This document shows, one piece after another, positions 1 to 11,055 of a stretch of 48,729 nt of DNA. Each line of letters starts with the position of its first letter. The stretch's first letter is position 1. This DNA is from Neonectria sp. B-13 (taxonomy: Eukaryota > Ascomycota > Sordariomycetes > Hypocreales > Nectriaceae), in NCBI GenBank assembly GCA_002682825.1, contig NOKP01000085.1:687-49415 (forward strand), read 5' to 3'. The position numbers and the translations under genes are program-made. The notes below the pieces were generated by a model. The model saw only the letters and a program-made list of their open reading frames with translations. It was not told the origin of the DNA and did no database searches.

Positions 1-754
1 CGTGTGTGGGAAACCGGTAGTACCACACAATGTTCTTGATCTCTTGACCATCAACGACCACATGGTAGTACTCAGCTTCACCCTTATAGGGACACCTTGT
101 CTTGAGATCGCTCGGACGAAGAACGCTCTGATCGACCGAGGCGAGCGGTAAGTAAAACCGTGTCGGCAACCCTGTCTCGAATAAGTGCATCGATGACGTG
201 GCATCGGCGACGATCTTGCCGTTGATCTGAACTTGGACGCGACGCTGAGATGGAAGGATGTCAACCCGTTTGAAAGGGTCCTTTGGGTGAATGTAGATTG
301 GGGCATCTTCCTCGAGCCATTGGTCTGAACTGCTGTAAGTATTCCAAATAAGACTGCCCTTGACTTAGAACGTACTTATACTTCCAAATTGGATCCTCAC
401 GGTGCCAGCCAGCGCTCCAAGACTGTCGTCGTCGCTAAAACGAAGGACTCCTTCAATTTTCACCTCCTCGAGGCCATCATGTGGAGGAACGACGAGTTTA
501 GCCAACGTCACCCCAGCCTTGCCGTCGCCGGATATGTTCTCCTTGTCGATAAGCTCGCAGTTTTTGACATCTTTCTGCGGGACGTAGAGTGTAGGGTAGT
601 AATCGTGTTCCCAGACATAGACGGCCTCGGTGGTATCGACGATGACAGTGTGGTTGTGGATGGCCCGCACCCGACGAGATGTTGGCAGCGTTTTCCGAGG
701 GCCGTTTTGGATGAGGCTTTGGCCAAGATCCAGGATTCCTTGCTTCTGCGCCAT
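1..754 (-). CDS. Tandem DUF427 domain protein, 3' end cut by window edge
   Basis: Two exons: 754-376 and 324-1, with a 51-nt intron (375-325, GTACGT...CAG) that joins in phase. The ATG at 754 begins MAQKQG. The first DUF427 copy is diverged: residues about 28-59 include VYVWEHDYYPTLYVP, and it ends near the QWLEED segment just after the intron. The second copy is closer to the family pattern, with RRVQVQINGKIVADAT, LFETGLPTRFYLP and TRCPYKGEAEYY. The gene runs off the window at position 1, shortly after WYYRFP, so the stop is not seen. DUF427 proteins occur in bacteria and fungi and have no established reaction; I infer none here. The two-copy architecture is seen directly. No lesion is visible in the part present. 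Confidence 0.8.
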
Positions 755-1111
755 GATTGCTTGGTCTTGAGAATTTGAATAGGGAGCTGCTGGTGGCTCA
801 CCTTTAAATGCACCCCGCTCTGGAATGACGCTATCATGTACGAATTAGTCAGCTTCGATTTATAATCACTCCCAAAGGGCCAACAGCTTTGACTGTAGGT
901 CTTCCTTTGGCTTTGAGTTACTGAATCGGTTGTATTATTTCATTGTGGCCTGTCCTGCTTGGCTGAGCATGCAACGGCGGAGTTGTGTGAGGGTGTTGCA
1001 TCTGATGAAAATGGAGCATTAGATGTGTGAGAATAGGAGATCTTGATTTCTATCTAATAGACAGTCCAAGACCTGTTTTTTATAAATGAATCCAGATACA
1101 GTTGGTGATAT
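755..1111. other. Intergenic, no gene seen
   Basis: This holds the 5' flank of the DUF427 gene and the 3' flank of the NLR pseudogene. No open frame resembles a known family. A short stretch around 1032-1070 is loosely similar to one around 20310-20350, too weakly to call a repeat. Confidence 0.5.
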
Positions 1112-3507
1112 CTAGAAGCTGTGATATCCTGGGTTGAAACAAGGGATCAATGAGGGGCTAACAGCCCGAAGTATCAGTAGAAGCGATAGAATTTGAGATG
1201 AAAGGGATCTCGGCAGAAGCAATGGATAGCTGTAGATGTGATAACATGCGACAGAGGGTGAGCGCTCGCCGTCCTGTATATCGGCTGGAACGCTAACTGA
1301 ATTGCCCTCAGCTTGCGGAAAAGCTAGGAAGCACATGAATCTAAGATACTCCCTGGCCTGTGGATTATCCCGCGAGATATGGTCGAATGAAACAAGCCAA
1401 GTCGTGGCAATCGGGTTCTTGATGCTCTTGTACCGGCAACGGTCCTTGAAGTCTCTGCTAAGCAGATCCACGAATGTCGTGTCACTTGAACGGCAATAGT
1501 CGAGATATTTTGTCGTCGTGATTCCCCTCCTGGCCATGTATGCAGACGCCTGTTTGATAGCTAAGGGAAGATCATCATGGAATTCTAGTAGGCCGGTCGT
1601 GCTTGCCGCATCCTGCGTCTGGCCTTCTGTCAATATTGCCTGTAACATCTCGGCGGCTTCTTCTCTGCTCATCGCACTTGTTTTAATGATGCTCCTCTCG
1701 TGGATGTCTAGTTGTACCGCGACCTCATGGGTCCGGGTCGTGAATAGGATAGAACCGTTCCTACTGAATGGGAGATACTCGGAGAGGCTCGTCGGCCCAA
1801 ACAGCAGCTCGGCGTCGTCGGCGTTGTCGATAATTAGGAGCCACTGGCCTACGTCTTTGTGGCTAAGGGCAGCCTTGACGAGGTCCTTGACGTCAGCCTT
1901 ATCTTCGTCAATCCCTATCACCCCGAGAAGCCGACCAATATCGCGGTAGGCATTCTCGAAGGTAGTGGGATCGACGGCGGGGACCCAGAAGAAGGAAGAG
2001 TCCGGGTATTTATCGCGGACGCGGAAGGCAGCCTCGAGGGCGATCTGGGTCTTACCGACTCCCCCGAGGCCTTCGAGGGCGGTCCTCTGGTAGTCATCCT
2101 TATTGGCCATAGGTGGAATCCTCTCGAGCAGCTGGATCAGAATCTCCTCGCGTCCGACGAAGTCTTCGTTCCGTCCGAAGGGAACCGTCCAGTGACCTTG
2201 CGTAGCTAGGGAGCTTGAGATAAAATCCGATTGTATTGGGTAGTTAACTTACAGTCCGTTCGAAGCTCCAACACGTTCTTCCATGTGCTGCACAGCTTCG
2301 AGATCCGTTCGGAGACGCTTAAGAAAGACCGGTCGCGCGGACCAGAGAATTTGTTCATCTTCAAATGGTCAGTTTAAAGGGGCAAACGATCCCAGCTAGG
2401 AACACAAGCAGATTCCTCCTGGACAACCTGCGGCTTCGTTAGACGCCAATCAACAGCCCCCATGGCCTGAGTACATACCATTCCTCGAAACAGTCCCGGA
2501 AGCCCAAACCGCCTTCCGTAATCTGTTTCATAGAGCTCAAAAAAACAACACACCGGGATTGACATTGACTGTTGAAGGCGGCAGAACTCCTGCAGTTTGT
2601 CTCTCAGGGTCTGATCGTCGTAACCTAAGTCCCTAAGGATGCCACGGCTAGAGCCGGCCCAGGACATGAACCTCGCGGCGAATTTGGCCATGCTGTGCAT
2701 TATCGTACCCCTGAAGGGTGATCCCAGGGCAATCAGGCCGACGGTACGTTTAGGAAGATATCGGAATTCGTCCTCGCGATCCGCATATAAGAGGCCCTGT
2801 TCACAACACTGCGGTCAGCGCCAGCAAAGGAGGCAGTGAAATCCTAGTAAAAGCTCACATGCTGGATGACGAGACCGCCAAGGCTATGCCCGACGAAAAT
2901 GACTGGACAGTCATGCATCCCGTCGCGAAAGTGATGCATGTTGCGGACTAGGTCCTCGCCGCAGAGCTGGAGCCGGGTCTTCGGAGCGTTCGCGTGCCAT
3001 CTCGAGTCGTAGTTGTAGACCATGATCCTCGATTTCGGGACGACTGCTGGCAGCATGTACGGATCTTTGAGCCAATTCACAGATGAGCCGGGCGTAGCTT
3101 TGTCCCGCCAGGTCCACGACCAATCCACGTTGGAGCCGAGACCGTGTACGGCGATGATGCTGCAATCTGCCATTAGATGGACTGGTGGTGCAGGGGGTGT
3201 TTCGGATCACCTACTCCACTTCGACCGATCGACTGGCTTCATCGTTCGGACCAGGGTATAGAATTTCGAACGGCGGGCGATTTTGAAGAGCCTCGGAAAG
3301 CGTCAACATGCGGCTCGTCTCGCGTGCGGACCGATTTGCACCCACACGTCCCTCGTCTGACGATGGTCCTTCAGCGGCCCACGCAGCCTGACGTCGTGAT
3401 GCCCTATCCGCGGAAGCGACTCGGCCTCTGAGCCATAGATGGACGAAAATGGTGACAGCAGCGAGGGAAACAAGCTGTGCAGCAGGGGACATCCATGACC
3501 AAGGCAT
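1112..3507 (-). pseudogene. Fungal NLR: alpha/beta hydrolase plus NB-ARC, broken and lacking C-terminal repeats
   Basis: Five exons join in phase: 3507-3215, 3159-2859, 2796-2479, 2427-2253 and 2205-1112. Exon 1 has a hydrophobic segment (LVSLAAVTIFVHLWL). Exons 2-3 encode a DUF676/SERAC1-like hydrolase with IIAVHGLGSNVDWSWTW, MVYNYDSRW and the nucleophile elbow GHSLGG. Exon 5 carries NB-ARC: P-loop GLGGVGKT, LLIIDNADD, ILFTTRTHEVA, and DLPLAIKQASAYM. In exon 4 an in-frame TAA at 2374-2376 interrupts the conserved linker between PSWDRLPL and TDHLKMNKF. After about 1310 the frame stays open but no longer resembles the family, and no TPR or ankyrin repeats follow. Such proteins act in fungal nonself recognition and programmed cell death. 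I read this as a pseudogene; a short hydrolase-only product remains possible. Confidence 0.8.
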
Positions 3508-3911
3508 CGGGCTCGTTGGTGGATTCGGTAGGTGGTCCGTGAAACAAGGTGCGGGGTACTGATGATGCACGCTGGTTGAGGAGCGCCGGTAGATGACAAG
3601 AGCGAGAAGTGAAGTGCTGCATACGGTGGTCTTACGAGATGCTTTCCAGTCCAAATCTCCATGAAGTGACCCCCGCGTCAAGGCTGATAGGAGGTGGCTG
3701 AGCCAGGGAGTTAGTCCTCGGCGCCTCTGAAGCCAATCAATTTCTATCAGTTGGTCACAGTCGCGGCTTTTGTCGCGAATGACGCGCAATAGCACACCTC
3801 GGCAGACCCGGAACGCCATCCTATACGTGTCACAATCGGAGAGCGAGAGATTCACAGCATCGCATTGGCGAACAGCGCCAAGCAATCGAGCGATTCGCGA
3901 ACCGCGGAGGC
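3508..3911. other. Divergent intergenic region between NLR and DUF6601 genes
   Basis: About 400 bases between two divergent starts, so it should hold both promoters. Several long shadow frames cross it, but none matches a family and none has convincing exon structure. No clear TATA or repeat seen. Confidence 0.45.
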
Positions 3912-4987
3912 ATGGGACAACAAAGGATTCAGGTACCCGTCCGTGCATGCGTTGTGACTAGCGAGCTGTGCTAACAAAGTCACTGCTCAGTCGCCCTTCT
4001 CCGTTCGGCTCTTGAGGTCGTGCGACGAAATTTCAGACCCATCCCAGCCCGATGAGGAGCTGCTGCTCCAACTCCTCCCAGCATCCTACGGCACCGATAA
4101 CGCCGACCTAGTGGCTCCTGGACTCGACGACTCCACCTGGATCAAAAAGGAGCTCGACATACGGAGATTGAATAAGGTTACCACATGGTTGTGGGTCGCG
4201 GGCCGGCCCATGCCGCCCCGCCCGCTGCACTACCAGATCCTCGTCAATCGGGAGATCTTCCTCACAGAGAAGATGGATATGCATCTCGTCTGGACAACAG
4301 GCAGGATATCCCTGAAACCCCTCCCGCGCTTCTTGCTTGAGCCGCACTTCTGGAGTCGTTTTCTCCACTGTCGGCCAAACTGCTCGTGCAGCAAGGCTGT
4401 GGAGGTTGACGCGCTGGGTGATACAGTGGAGTGTGCTGAGAAAAGGCTCCGGAAGTGTGCGATGGGCTTCCTCTTCTCCTATGCCGCCTTGATTCGCCAC
4501 GAGAGCGACTTCGCGATTGCTCAAGAGAAGCATCTGCTCCCGGCGGAGGTCAAGTGGGCGGCCTGGAGAACGTTTGTCAAGGAGCTAGATACTGAGCACA
4601 TCTACCCGGAGATTGATGCGCGGTTCATCTACGGAGAGCTGCGACTGAGCCGTCTAAACAAGATATACCGCCTCTCACAGCGCCAATTCCTGCGCGGCTA
4701 CATTTCAGGCTGGGACCGGTATGGATTCTTCTTCAAGACAATTTCACATGGCTGGCTTCGGCAACCGTGCACCGATGCAGGTCGGCCTGGCAACGAATAC
4801 TCTTGCCTCCAACAAGGCTTTCCAGTCCGCATCGTATGGATTTACCATGTTCTCGATTCTTGGACCTCTCGTCGCCATTGGGCTCATCCTGGTTGCTTTC
4901 TTCTGCATCTTTGTGAACAACGGGATTGTCATAGTAGCTTACAGGAAAAGGAGGTTCCATAGAGTGCAGCCTAGGGTAGAACAATGA
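3912..4987 (+). pseudogene. DUF6601-family membrane protein, frameshifted
   Basis: The likely start is the ATG at 3912 (MGQQRIQ), spliced over 3933-3990 (GCTAAC branch, CAG acceptor) into a long exon; the alternative in-frame start nearby is only TTG. The exon encodes RLNKVTTWLWVAGRPMPPRP, MDMHLVWTTGRI, KCAMGFLFSYAALI and ELRLSRLNKIYRLSQ, which I recognise as DUF6601, a fungal family of unknown function with C-terminal membrane helices. The conserved C-terminus is split over three frames. One frame runs to RYGFFFK (about 4737), the next supplies DNFTWLASATV (to about 4770), and a third supplies MQVGLATNTLASNKAFQ and two helices, FTMFSILGPLVAIGLILVA and FCIFVNNGIVIVAY, ending at 4987. There is no room for introns. 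This fits a one-base deletion followed by a frame-changing deletion. Confidence 0.75.
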
Positions 4988-5184
4988 CAATCTGCTACGA
5001 TGGGATGCCAGATCCTGTGACCTTCACTAGCAAGTGACGCGCAGTCAGTTCAGATCTGCGGATGTATCCCAAAGTTTATCTTAGTCATCGCGCTGGTAAA
5101 GAGGGGAGCCATTGAATGAATGAAATTTATTGCTCCCGGGAGGATAAACCTCATGAGGCTAGTGCGGTAACGTACGTGCTCATC

Positions 5185-5979
5185 CTATCGCATCTTCCGC
5201 TTCTTATTCGTTTGCTCCTTCGTTTGTTCCCCTCGCGTCTTGTCACTCTCACCATTTACCTTCTGAACTCTCTTTCTTTTCTTGATAGTTGTACGGTACT
5301 GGTCCTCATCATCAGAACCTTCCGAGGGCTGATAATCGTTCTCCTCGTCAACATCCCGTATCCTCTCACTATACGACATCGGGTGGCCTCGGAAAATGCA
5401 GGTAGAGCAAGCGCCATGGAACTCATCCTGGAGTTTTCTGCACCCACCAGGAAGAGACTTACGCCAATGGCATTCTTCGCACTTCCCACGGAAATCCATC
5501 TCCTCACCCCTAGCATGACAGATGATGGCATTCCTCGCAGACTCATCTTCGTTGCGGAGGCGTCGGCAGATGTCCATTATGCGAGAGGAAGGGCCTTGGA
5601 TAGCCACTTGCCATACCTCCTCGGTTTCTTCTGCTAATTTGCCTTCCACGAGAGTTTGAATTGTGATCACGTCGTCCTGGTCTTTTCTCTCGGGCAATAC
5701 CACTCGGAATTTAGGTGTAAGTTCGACTATGCGGCTTCGCTAAAGGTCGTGTTAGCAATTTACCTCCTCGTGGCGTCCCAGTATCGTACTAAGAGTTCAT
5801 GGTTCGAGTTCATGAATTTTTCCAACATCTCGAGGTCCGGTGTCTTCGCTCTCGGTAGCATCATTGTCGCAAGATACTCTGGTCCAATTTCAAGGATGAG
5901 GCCTCGCTATCAGGGTTAAGTGGGGCTCTATTAACGTAGTCGTTCATTCCCTTACCACCGAGCTCAGACTATGATCCAT
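5185..5979 (-). CDS. Hypothetical protein with a CxxC...CxxC segment (possibly DUF3716-like)
   Basis: Three exons fit cleanly: 5979-5956, 5906-5790 and 5739-5185, with introns of 49 and 50 nt and phase-0 junctions, giving 231 residues from MDHSLSSV. The middle of the protein has paired cysteines: GKCEECHWRKSLPGGC, then GACSTCIF. Spacing and the following Arg/His-rich stretch recall the fungal DUF3716 zinc-binding pattern, but the last expected cysteine is not present, so the assignment is tentative. The C-terminal 50 residues are acidic (DVDEENDYQPSEGSDDEDQ) and then strongly basic (IKKRKR, KKRKMR), which could be a nuclear localisation signal. Such proteins are often repetitive, poorly conserved fungal ORFs. 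No function is assigned. Confidence 0.6.
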
Positions 5980-6441
5980 GGTTTGTTGTTAGACCAAGTA
6001 GCAGTTTGAATCTTCAATGAAGGCGAGACTTTTGTAAAGCAGGTGGGCATAAGAGAAAGTACGGGAGGAGAAGGGGAAAGGATAGGAGAGTATATAATAT
6101 GTGTGTGGTGAAAGGGGGAAGCTATGGTCCTGAGAAGATGGGCGGCGTTTCTCCCTTAAGTACTCCTCCATCAACACGTGCTAGCCTCCCATAAGGTCTT
6201 GCTAGGCCGCCTTAACCAAGAGAATGCCTTGCCAGCGTCATTTGAAACGGTCGATACTCCTGCAGAGTTACGATAATTGGGCGAGGATGATGGCATTGGG
6301 CTGAGTATTCTTGTATTCGGACCCGAGACCGAAAATCCGAAAGAAGGATGCACGGGCCAGGAAAAATGGTATTGGGCGCCAATACCAGTGGTAATGAGTA
6401 CAGTAGTAGGCCAGGTGTTGTTCTTAGTATTAAGTCGACAA
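5980..6441. other. Intergenic, pyrimidine/purine-biased, no gene seen
   Basis: The region carries the 5' flank of the unknown gene and the 3' flank of the hydrolase. The plus strand at 6050-6130 is purine-rich (a CT-rich tract on the minus strand), which suits a fungal promoter for the 5979 start. Short frames here are not supported. Confidence 0.45.
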
Positions 6442-7450
6442 CTACTTAACATATCGTTCTAGGAACTGGATCTGCGCCTTGATGTTGTCTCGAAAGTAAT
6501 CCCCCAGGTATATATCAAAGTGGCCGCATTCTTTCAGGTAATGCAACTGCTTCGGCTCCCGAGCCTTGTTGAAGGCATCCATCTGGGACGATGTTGAAAC
6601 AAGGACGTCGTTGCCTGGGATGACAAACAGGAGCGGTGTGGGGGAGATCCTATGGATCATTGCCTGAGCCTCAAAACTGAGCATGTGCAGTTGAGTCTGA
6701 GACGTGACATAGTTTCCCCACTGGCTGCCACAATTCCCTTGCTCAATCAAAATGTCGTAGGCATCCTTGGTTGGGAACATGGCGTCTGTTTTAGACGGAT
6801 CAGCAGACTCTCGATCAGGCGCAATCAGCGGTACAGTAGAATGACCCAGATTGGAAGTGATCCGTTCTCTGTCCTCCAGTAGCTCCGGAATGCGATGCCT
6901 GAACGCAAGAGATCGAGTCTCGCCAGACACGGCAGGCGCTTGAATGATGGCAGCTTTGATTCGCTTGTCTATCGCTGCCGCATAGATGACATTGCCGCCC
7001 GAGAAGCTACTGCCCCAGTATATTATCCTGTCGCCGTCGACACAGGGCAAGGTGATGGCATAGTTGAATGCGTCGAAGTAGTCGGTTTGCTGCAACGCTG
7101 GGTTCGACTCTTGTCGAGGGAGACCATCGCTGTCTCCCCAGTTACGGTTATCGTAGAGCAAGACGGCATATCCTGCCTCATTAAAAGCGGAGGCGAATCG
7201 GGGCAGTAAGAAGTGGCGAGTGCCGCCAAGCTGTGTGAGACGTAGACAAGTCAACGATCCGGCATACCGTAGCATGACTGCTGAAGAGAAAGAGGCAGAA
7301 CAGGGACGGGAAAGGGAGAAAACTAACTCCATGGGTCATGATGATGCATGGCGAGATCTCGTGCCTTGGATATAACCATCCGCGAAGAATGGTGCCATCG
7401 CAGGCCTTGAATTCAATGTCTTGACGGGACAGAGTCATGTTTGCCGGCAT
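6442..7450 (-). CDS. Alpha/beta hydrolase of the polyketide-transferase/S15-like group
   Basis: Exons 7450-7328 and 7230-6442 join in phase (97-nt intron with GTTAGT donor and CACAG acceptor), giving 303 residues from MPANMTLSRQDIEF. The order is typical: IIMTHG then GGTRHFLLPRFA (oxyanion region), LLYDNRNWGDSDG, the nucleophile elbow YWGSSFSGG, the acid in VIPGNDVLV and the catalytic His in ECGHFD. In fungi this DltD-N/S15-like hydrolase group includes polyketide transferases such as that of fumagillin biosynthesis, but also uncharacterised esterases; the substrate here is unknown. It reads away from the dehydrogenase at 8629 and shares a 1.2-kb intergenic region with it. No lesion seen. Confidence 0.82.
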
Positions 7451-8094
7451 GGGTATGACAAAGAAAGTAACGGAATTATACTCGAGGCAAACGTCTTGTG
7501 ATTTAATGACTGCGAATAGTTATATAGCCATCATGATTGCACACTCTAGGTGCTCTCATGAGTCGGACGGCAATAAAGGGTTATTAAAACCTCATTGAGC
7601 GGTTGACTCCAAGACACTGCCGACGTTCCCCCTGGGAGGGCACCTGATGAGGTGGAGGCCGGGAGTCCGGAGACAGATCAATAATCAGTAAAGCCTCGAT
7701 GACTTTAACAATGTGTCACAGCACTCTGCTCCTGTCAGCTGAGCCGTGTTGCCCCGGTACGATAGTGGCAATCATGTAGCTTGAAATCCTTCGTCTGTCC
7801 GAGACACCCTGTAACCTCTGTATTCAAACTGACGTATAGCGGCAGACGGCACAGGCCGACGATCTCGAAAGCATCAACAAACTGTATCTAGGCCGAGGCA
7901 TATGTGGAGAAGACAAAATGGCCTAGCCAGCCCATTCGTTCCCCACGCCGCATTAAGGGTCACTCAAAGGCCCAGATGAAGAGCCTTGCATTGGCCTAAC
8001 TCGGTGCCTTTACTATCAGCATCCGCGACGACAGTGTCGCCATTCCGACCGCAAGAGGGGCGGCGCGCTTACAAACACCTCTGGTATCCACAAA

Positions 8095-8147
8095 TAAGCG
8101 GATGTAACGGGATGGAAACAATCCGCTATTAGCCGCTTACTCGGCCG
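8095..8147. promoter_or_regulatory. Cluster of CGG triplet motifs, possible Zn2Cys6 binding sites
   Basis: TAAGCGG at 8095-8101 and CCGCTTA at 8133-8139 are exact inverses. AGCGGAT at 8097-8103 is mirrored by ATCCGCT at 8121-8127, and CGGCCG lies at 8142-8147. Paired CGG/CCG triplets are what Zn2Cys6 regulators bind. One such gene lies at 16781, but a link to it is inference. Confidence 0.4.
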
Positions 8148-8206
8148 ACTTACATCAACTTCCCGGGCCATGGGAACGAATGGCGTCATGAGATCAACTT
8201 ATGGAC

Positions 8207-8216
8207 TATATAAAAG
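8207..8216 (+). promoter_or_regulatory. TATA box upstream of the 8629 dehydrogenase
   Basis: TATATAAAAG is a strong TATA match oriented toward the 8629 start, about 410 bases upstream of its ATG. If used, the transcript has a leader of nearly 400 bases, or a 5' leader intron. Confidence 0.45.
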
Positions 8217-8628
8217 CGGAGAAGCCGCGGTTCAACAGTCGATCATCTCCACTCCGCTGAGTTGGTTGCCACCCCCCGGAAACCTTTGTTGCAACGGTAG
8301 GCCGGGGCTTTAACTTAGGGTCTAGACTATGACGCCGAGTCAGGTCTGGAACACCAGGCAAAAGCAACTTTCATAAGCAACGAGCTGTTCTCTTTCCTCA
8401 TCCTCGGGTGAAGCTTCCGAGTTATGCCGACACCAATAATCACTGCCCGTATAGACTTTCCTTCTGTTATTTTCAACAAACAAGACACTGAGTCATAACG
8501 CCGGCAGCGGATAAGTCCAACTTCTCTTCCATATTGTATGGAAGTTCCGACGTGATTAGTAGTTCATCAGATTCCTCGCCATTTCTCACAACGGACTCAA
8601 ACAGTGTCATCTTGACACATCAGATATA

Positions 8629-9926
8629 ATGGCTACTATGAAAGCGGTTGGTGTATCTGCCTATGGCTCCGTCGACAATTTCGAATCCCGCGACGTTCCG
8701 CGACCTGCAAGTCCGACGGGCCGTGATGTTCTTGTCAAGTAAGTTATTCAACTCCGTTCTGTCGCTTCATTCCTAACGAGATCGTCAGGGTCGAGGCTTG
8801 CTCTGTTAATCCAATCGACACTAAGATCCGGGCTGGCATCTACGACGACGCACCAGGTAAGGCTCCTTCTATGGTGCTACTCAGCCACTAATTGGGACAA
8901 GATTACTACAAGTTTGCCCCCAAAGGCTTCCACATCATTGGATACGATGGTGCTGGGACTGTTCTGGAAGTCGGCCCCGACTGCAAATTCTTCAAGCCCG
9001 GCGATGACATCTCGTGGGTTGGAGCGACAACTCGCCAGGGCAGTTATGCAGAGTACCAGCTCGTCAGCGAATTCCACTGCGCTCACAAACCCAAGTCGCT
9101 CGACTTTGTCGAAGCAGCGAGCTTTGGCTTGACTTTTGGAACAGCCTATCAGTCCCTGCACCACCGACTTGAGATTAAACCCAATGAGAACGTCGGAATA
9201 CTGATTGTACGTGAGATTCATCTTCCATCAAAGGCTGGTTAGGAAAAAGTCTATCATACTTTGGCTGACGTGCTATCGCGCAAACTAGATCAATGGCGGC
9301 GGCGGAGTGGGCAGTGCTGCTATCCAGCTGGCACGCAACGTCTTGAACCTGCCAGCAGTGGTTGCTACTGCGTCTCGACAAGAGACTATGGATTCTTGTA
9401 AGCGGATGGGCGCCACTCATGTAGTTAACCACCGACATGATCTTGTGGAACAAGTCAAAGCCTTGAACCTGGACGTCCCGATCAAGTATGCCAACGCCTA
9501 GTGCCTGACTGTCCACCATATACCTTGCTGATTACGCTGACTAGATATGTCTACATCCTGGCAAGGACTGAACAATATGTTGATGCCATCGCCAAAATCT
9601 GCGCACCCTTCGGCAAGGCTTGCACCATTGTCCAGGCTGACGTCAGTCTCTACGGAACCGAGTTCATGTCCAAGTCAATGACCTTCTCCTGGGACTGGCT
9701 CGGCTCTGCGGCGTATCATCGCACCAATGTTGAAGGCTATCACGACATGTTTACAACCTTGTCGCGTCTGATGGATGAGCGAAAGCTTGTCCCAACTCTT
9801 GGCAAGCGGTACAAGTTGACTCTTGCAGGGCTAAAGGAAGCCCATCGCCAAATCGAGTCCAAGACCACTGTAGGCAAGGTTGGTTTCGGCGTGAACGAGC
9901 CTGGTGAGGGTGTTCCCTTTGCTTGA
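8629..9926 (+). CDS. Zinc-type alcohol dehydrogenase-like MDR oxidoreductase
   Basis: Five exons: 8629-8738, 8789-8856, 8902-9206, 9289-9485 and 9545-9926. They join in phase into 353 residues; one intron has an AAG acceptor, the others are standard. The start MATMKAV has a second ATG three codons in. Landmarks are VEACSVNPIDTKIRAG, GYDGAGTVLEVG, the Rossmann loop INGGGGVGSAAIQLA, MGATHVVNH, and HRQIESKTTVGKVGF at the end. This order fits the NAD(P)H-dependent, non-catalytic-zinc 'zinc-type ADH-like' branch, which reduces quinones or enones. The substrate is not inferable. It is the first plus-strand gene of the enzyme run and no lesion is visible. Confidence 0.85.
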
Positions 9927-10602
9927 GGTAGTTCATGGCCTTGGCCAAGGGACCGAGAGCACGAAACCGACGTCATTACTTAGGATAGATTCGACCTACA
10001 TCAAATAGATATGCCTCAATTGAACTTTGGTACCACTGTCTGTACAGGAAATACGCCCCACTGGTTTAGTCGTCCTCGGAAGCCAGCTTGAGCAAGCATT
10101 AAATGTAAAAGCCACCAAGTCTCTTAGTACAGCTAAGGTGAAGAATCAAGTCGATATACCCCACTGATAAGAGTCGGACGTGGCTCCGCGTATCATACGT
10201 ACAGCCGACCTGTGTGGCAAGTGCACCAGACTACAGGGGAGAGTGAAAGCAGGAGAAACGAAAAAGATATGGGTAAGGAAGGCGGGGCATAAAGTTTGCC
10301 TGAGCAAATCAAGCCAGCTCGGCGTTGCTAAGGGCAGGTCATTTGTCCATGTACTGATATCCGAATGTCCAGAGCAGCACTGTGCCTCGGATAAACGTAA
10401 CACGATTCCCATACAGGGCTACTAATACTGTGTAAAGTCGCAGTTGAATGGCTATATAGAGCCAATGCCCGTCCCCAAAGATTCAAGTACTTTATTCCAC
10501 AGACTTCTTTGATCTGCACGCTCCAATCAGTATACCTTGACCCCTCAAGTATTTTACTCCTTTTGAAAGACGCTCCGAATCCAATACTTGCAAATTTCCA
10601 CC
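9927..10602. other. Intergenic, no gene seen
   Basis: The region holds the 3' flank of the dehydrogenase and the promoter of the SnoaL-like gene. Frames in 10146-10425 have no recognisable motif. GGCTATATAG at about 10448-10457 is a possible TATA element, 145 bases upstream of the 10603 ATG. Confidence 0.45.
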
Positions 10603-11055
10603 ATGCCTCGAGTTGTCAGTCAGATCTCCGGCGCCCAGTGGGAAATAGATGGCCCGTCTACACCGACTCAGAGATTCTTCAAGCAATATGTCGATGCAGT
10701 AGACTCCAGAGGCTACGACAGCGGCTCCGGCCTCAAGTTCTACTCAGAGGATGTGGTCTTTCACAACCAGAACAACGCGGTCTATCACGGAGGGGATGAG
10801 ATGTGGGCCTGGATGAAGAAACTGTTTGGCGTGTTCGAACGAATCCACCACGACTGGATCCAGTTTCTGGAGATTGAACGCGACGATAGCACAAGCCAGA
10901 TCTACACCCAGAACATTCGCAACCTGTGGCTTCGCGGAAACATGGAGAGGGAGCCAACTGTCAGCATCCCTGTCACCATGATTGCCATCATCGGGAAGAG
11001 CAACGACGAGAAGACTCCGGAGGGATTGCATTTCAAGGAGGTCTGGCTGTATTGA
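10603..11055 (+). CDS. SnoaL-like (NTF2-fold) protein
   Basis: Intronless, 150 residues. The ATG at 10603 sits in a good context (CCACCATG), preferred over the in-frame TTG upstream. The pattern TQRFFKQYVDAVDS, SGLKFYSEDVVFHNQNN, VYHGGDEMWAWMKKLFG fits SnoaL-like/NTF2-fold proteins: a helix, then a strand with aromatic and His/Asn residues lining a pocket. In fungi such proteins can be cyclases, hydratases or isomerases in secondary metabolism, but many are uncharacterised. It lies between an oxidoreductase and a metallo-hydrolase on the same strand, which suggests a shared pathway. Confidence 0.75.
   Translation: MPRVVSQISGAQWEIDGPSTPTQRFFKQYVDAVDSRGYDSGSGLKFYSEDVVFHNQNNAVYHGGDEMWAWMKKLFGVFERIHHDWIQFLEIERDDSTSQIYTQNIRNLWLRGNMEREPTVSIPVTMIAIIGKSNDEKTPEGLHFKEVWLY

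Larger units (their letters stand above)
7451..8628. other. Long divergent intergenic region with CGG-type motifs and a TATA box
   Basis: This 1.18-kb stretch lies between the divergent hydrolase (7450) and dehydrogenase (8629) starts. No coding frame is convincing. It contains a cluster of TAAGCGG/CCGCTTA-type motifs at 8095-8147 and a TATA box at 8207-8216, both listed separately. The 400 bases from the TATA box to the ATG could hold a long 5' leader. Confidence 0.55.

Noticed and set aside
389..778. Plus-strand 129-codon frame
   Set aside because: Antisense shadow of the DUF427 gene, whose motifs are on the minus strand.
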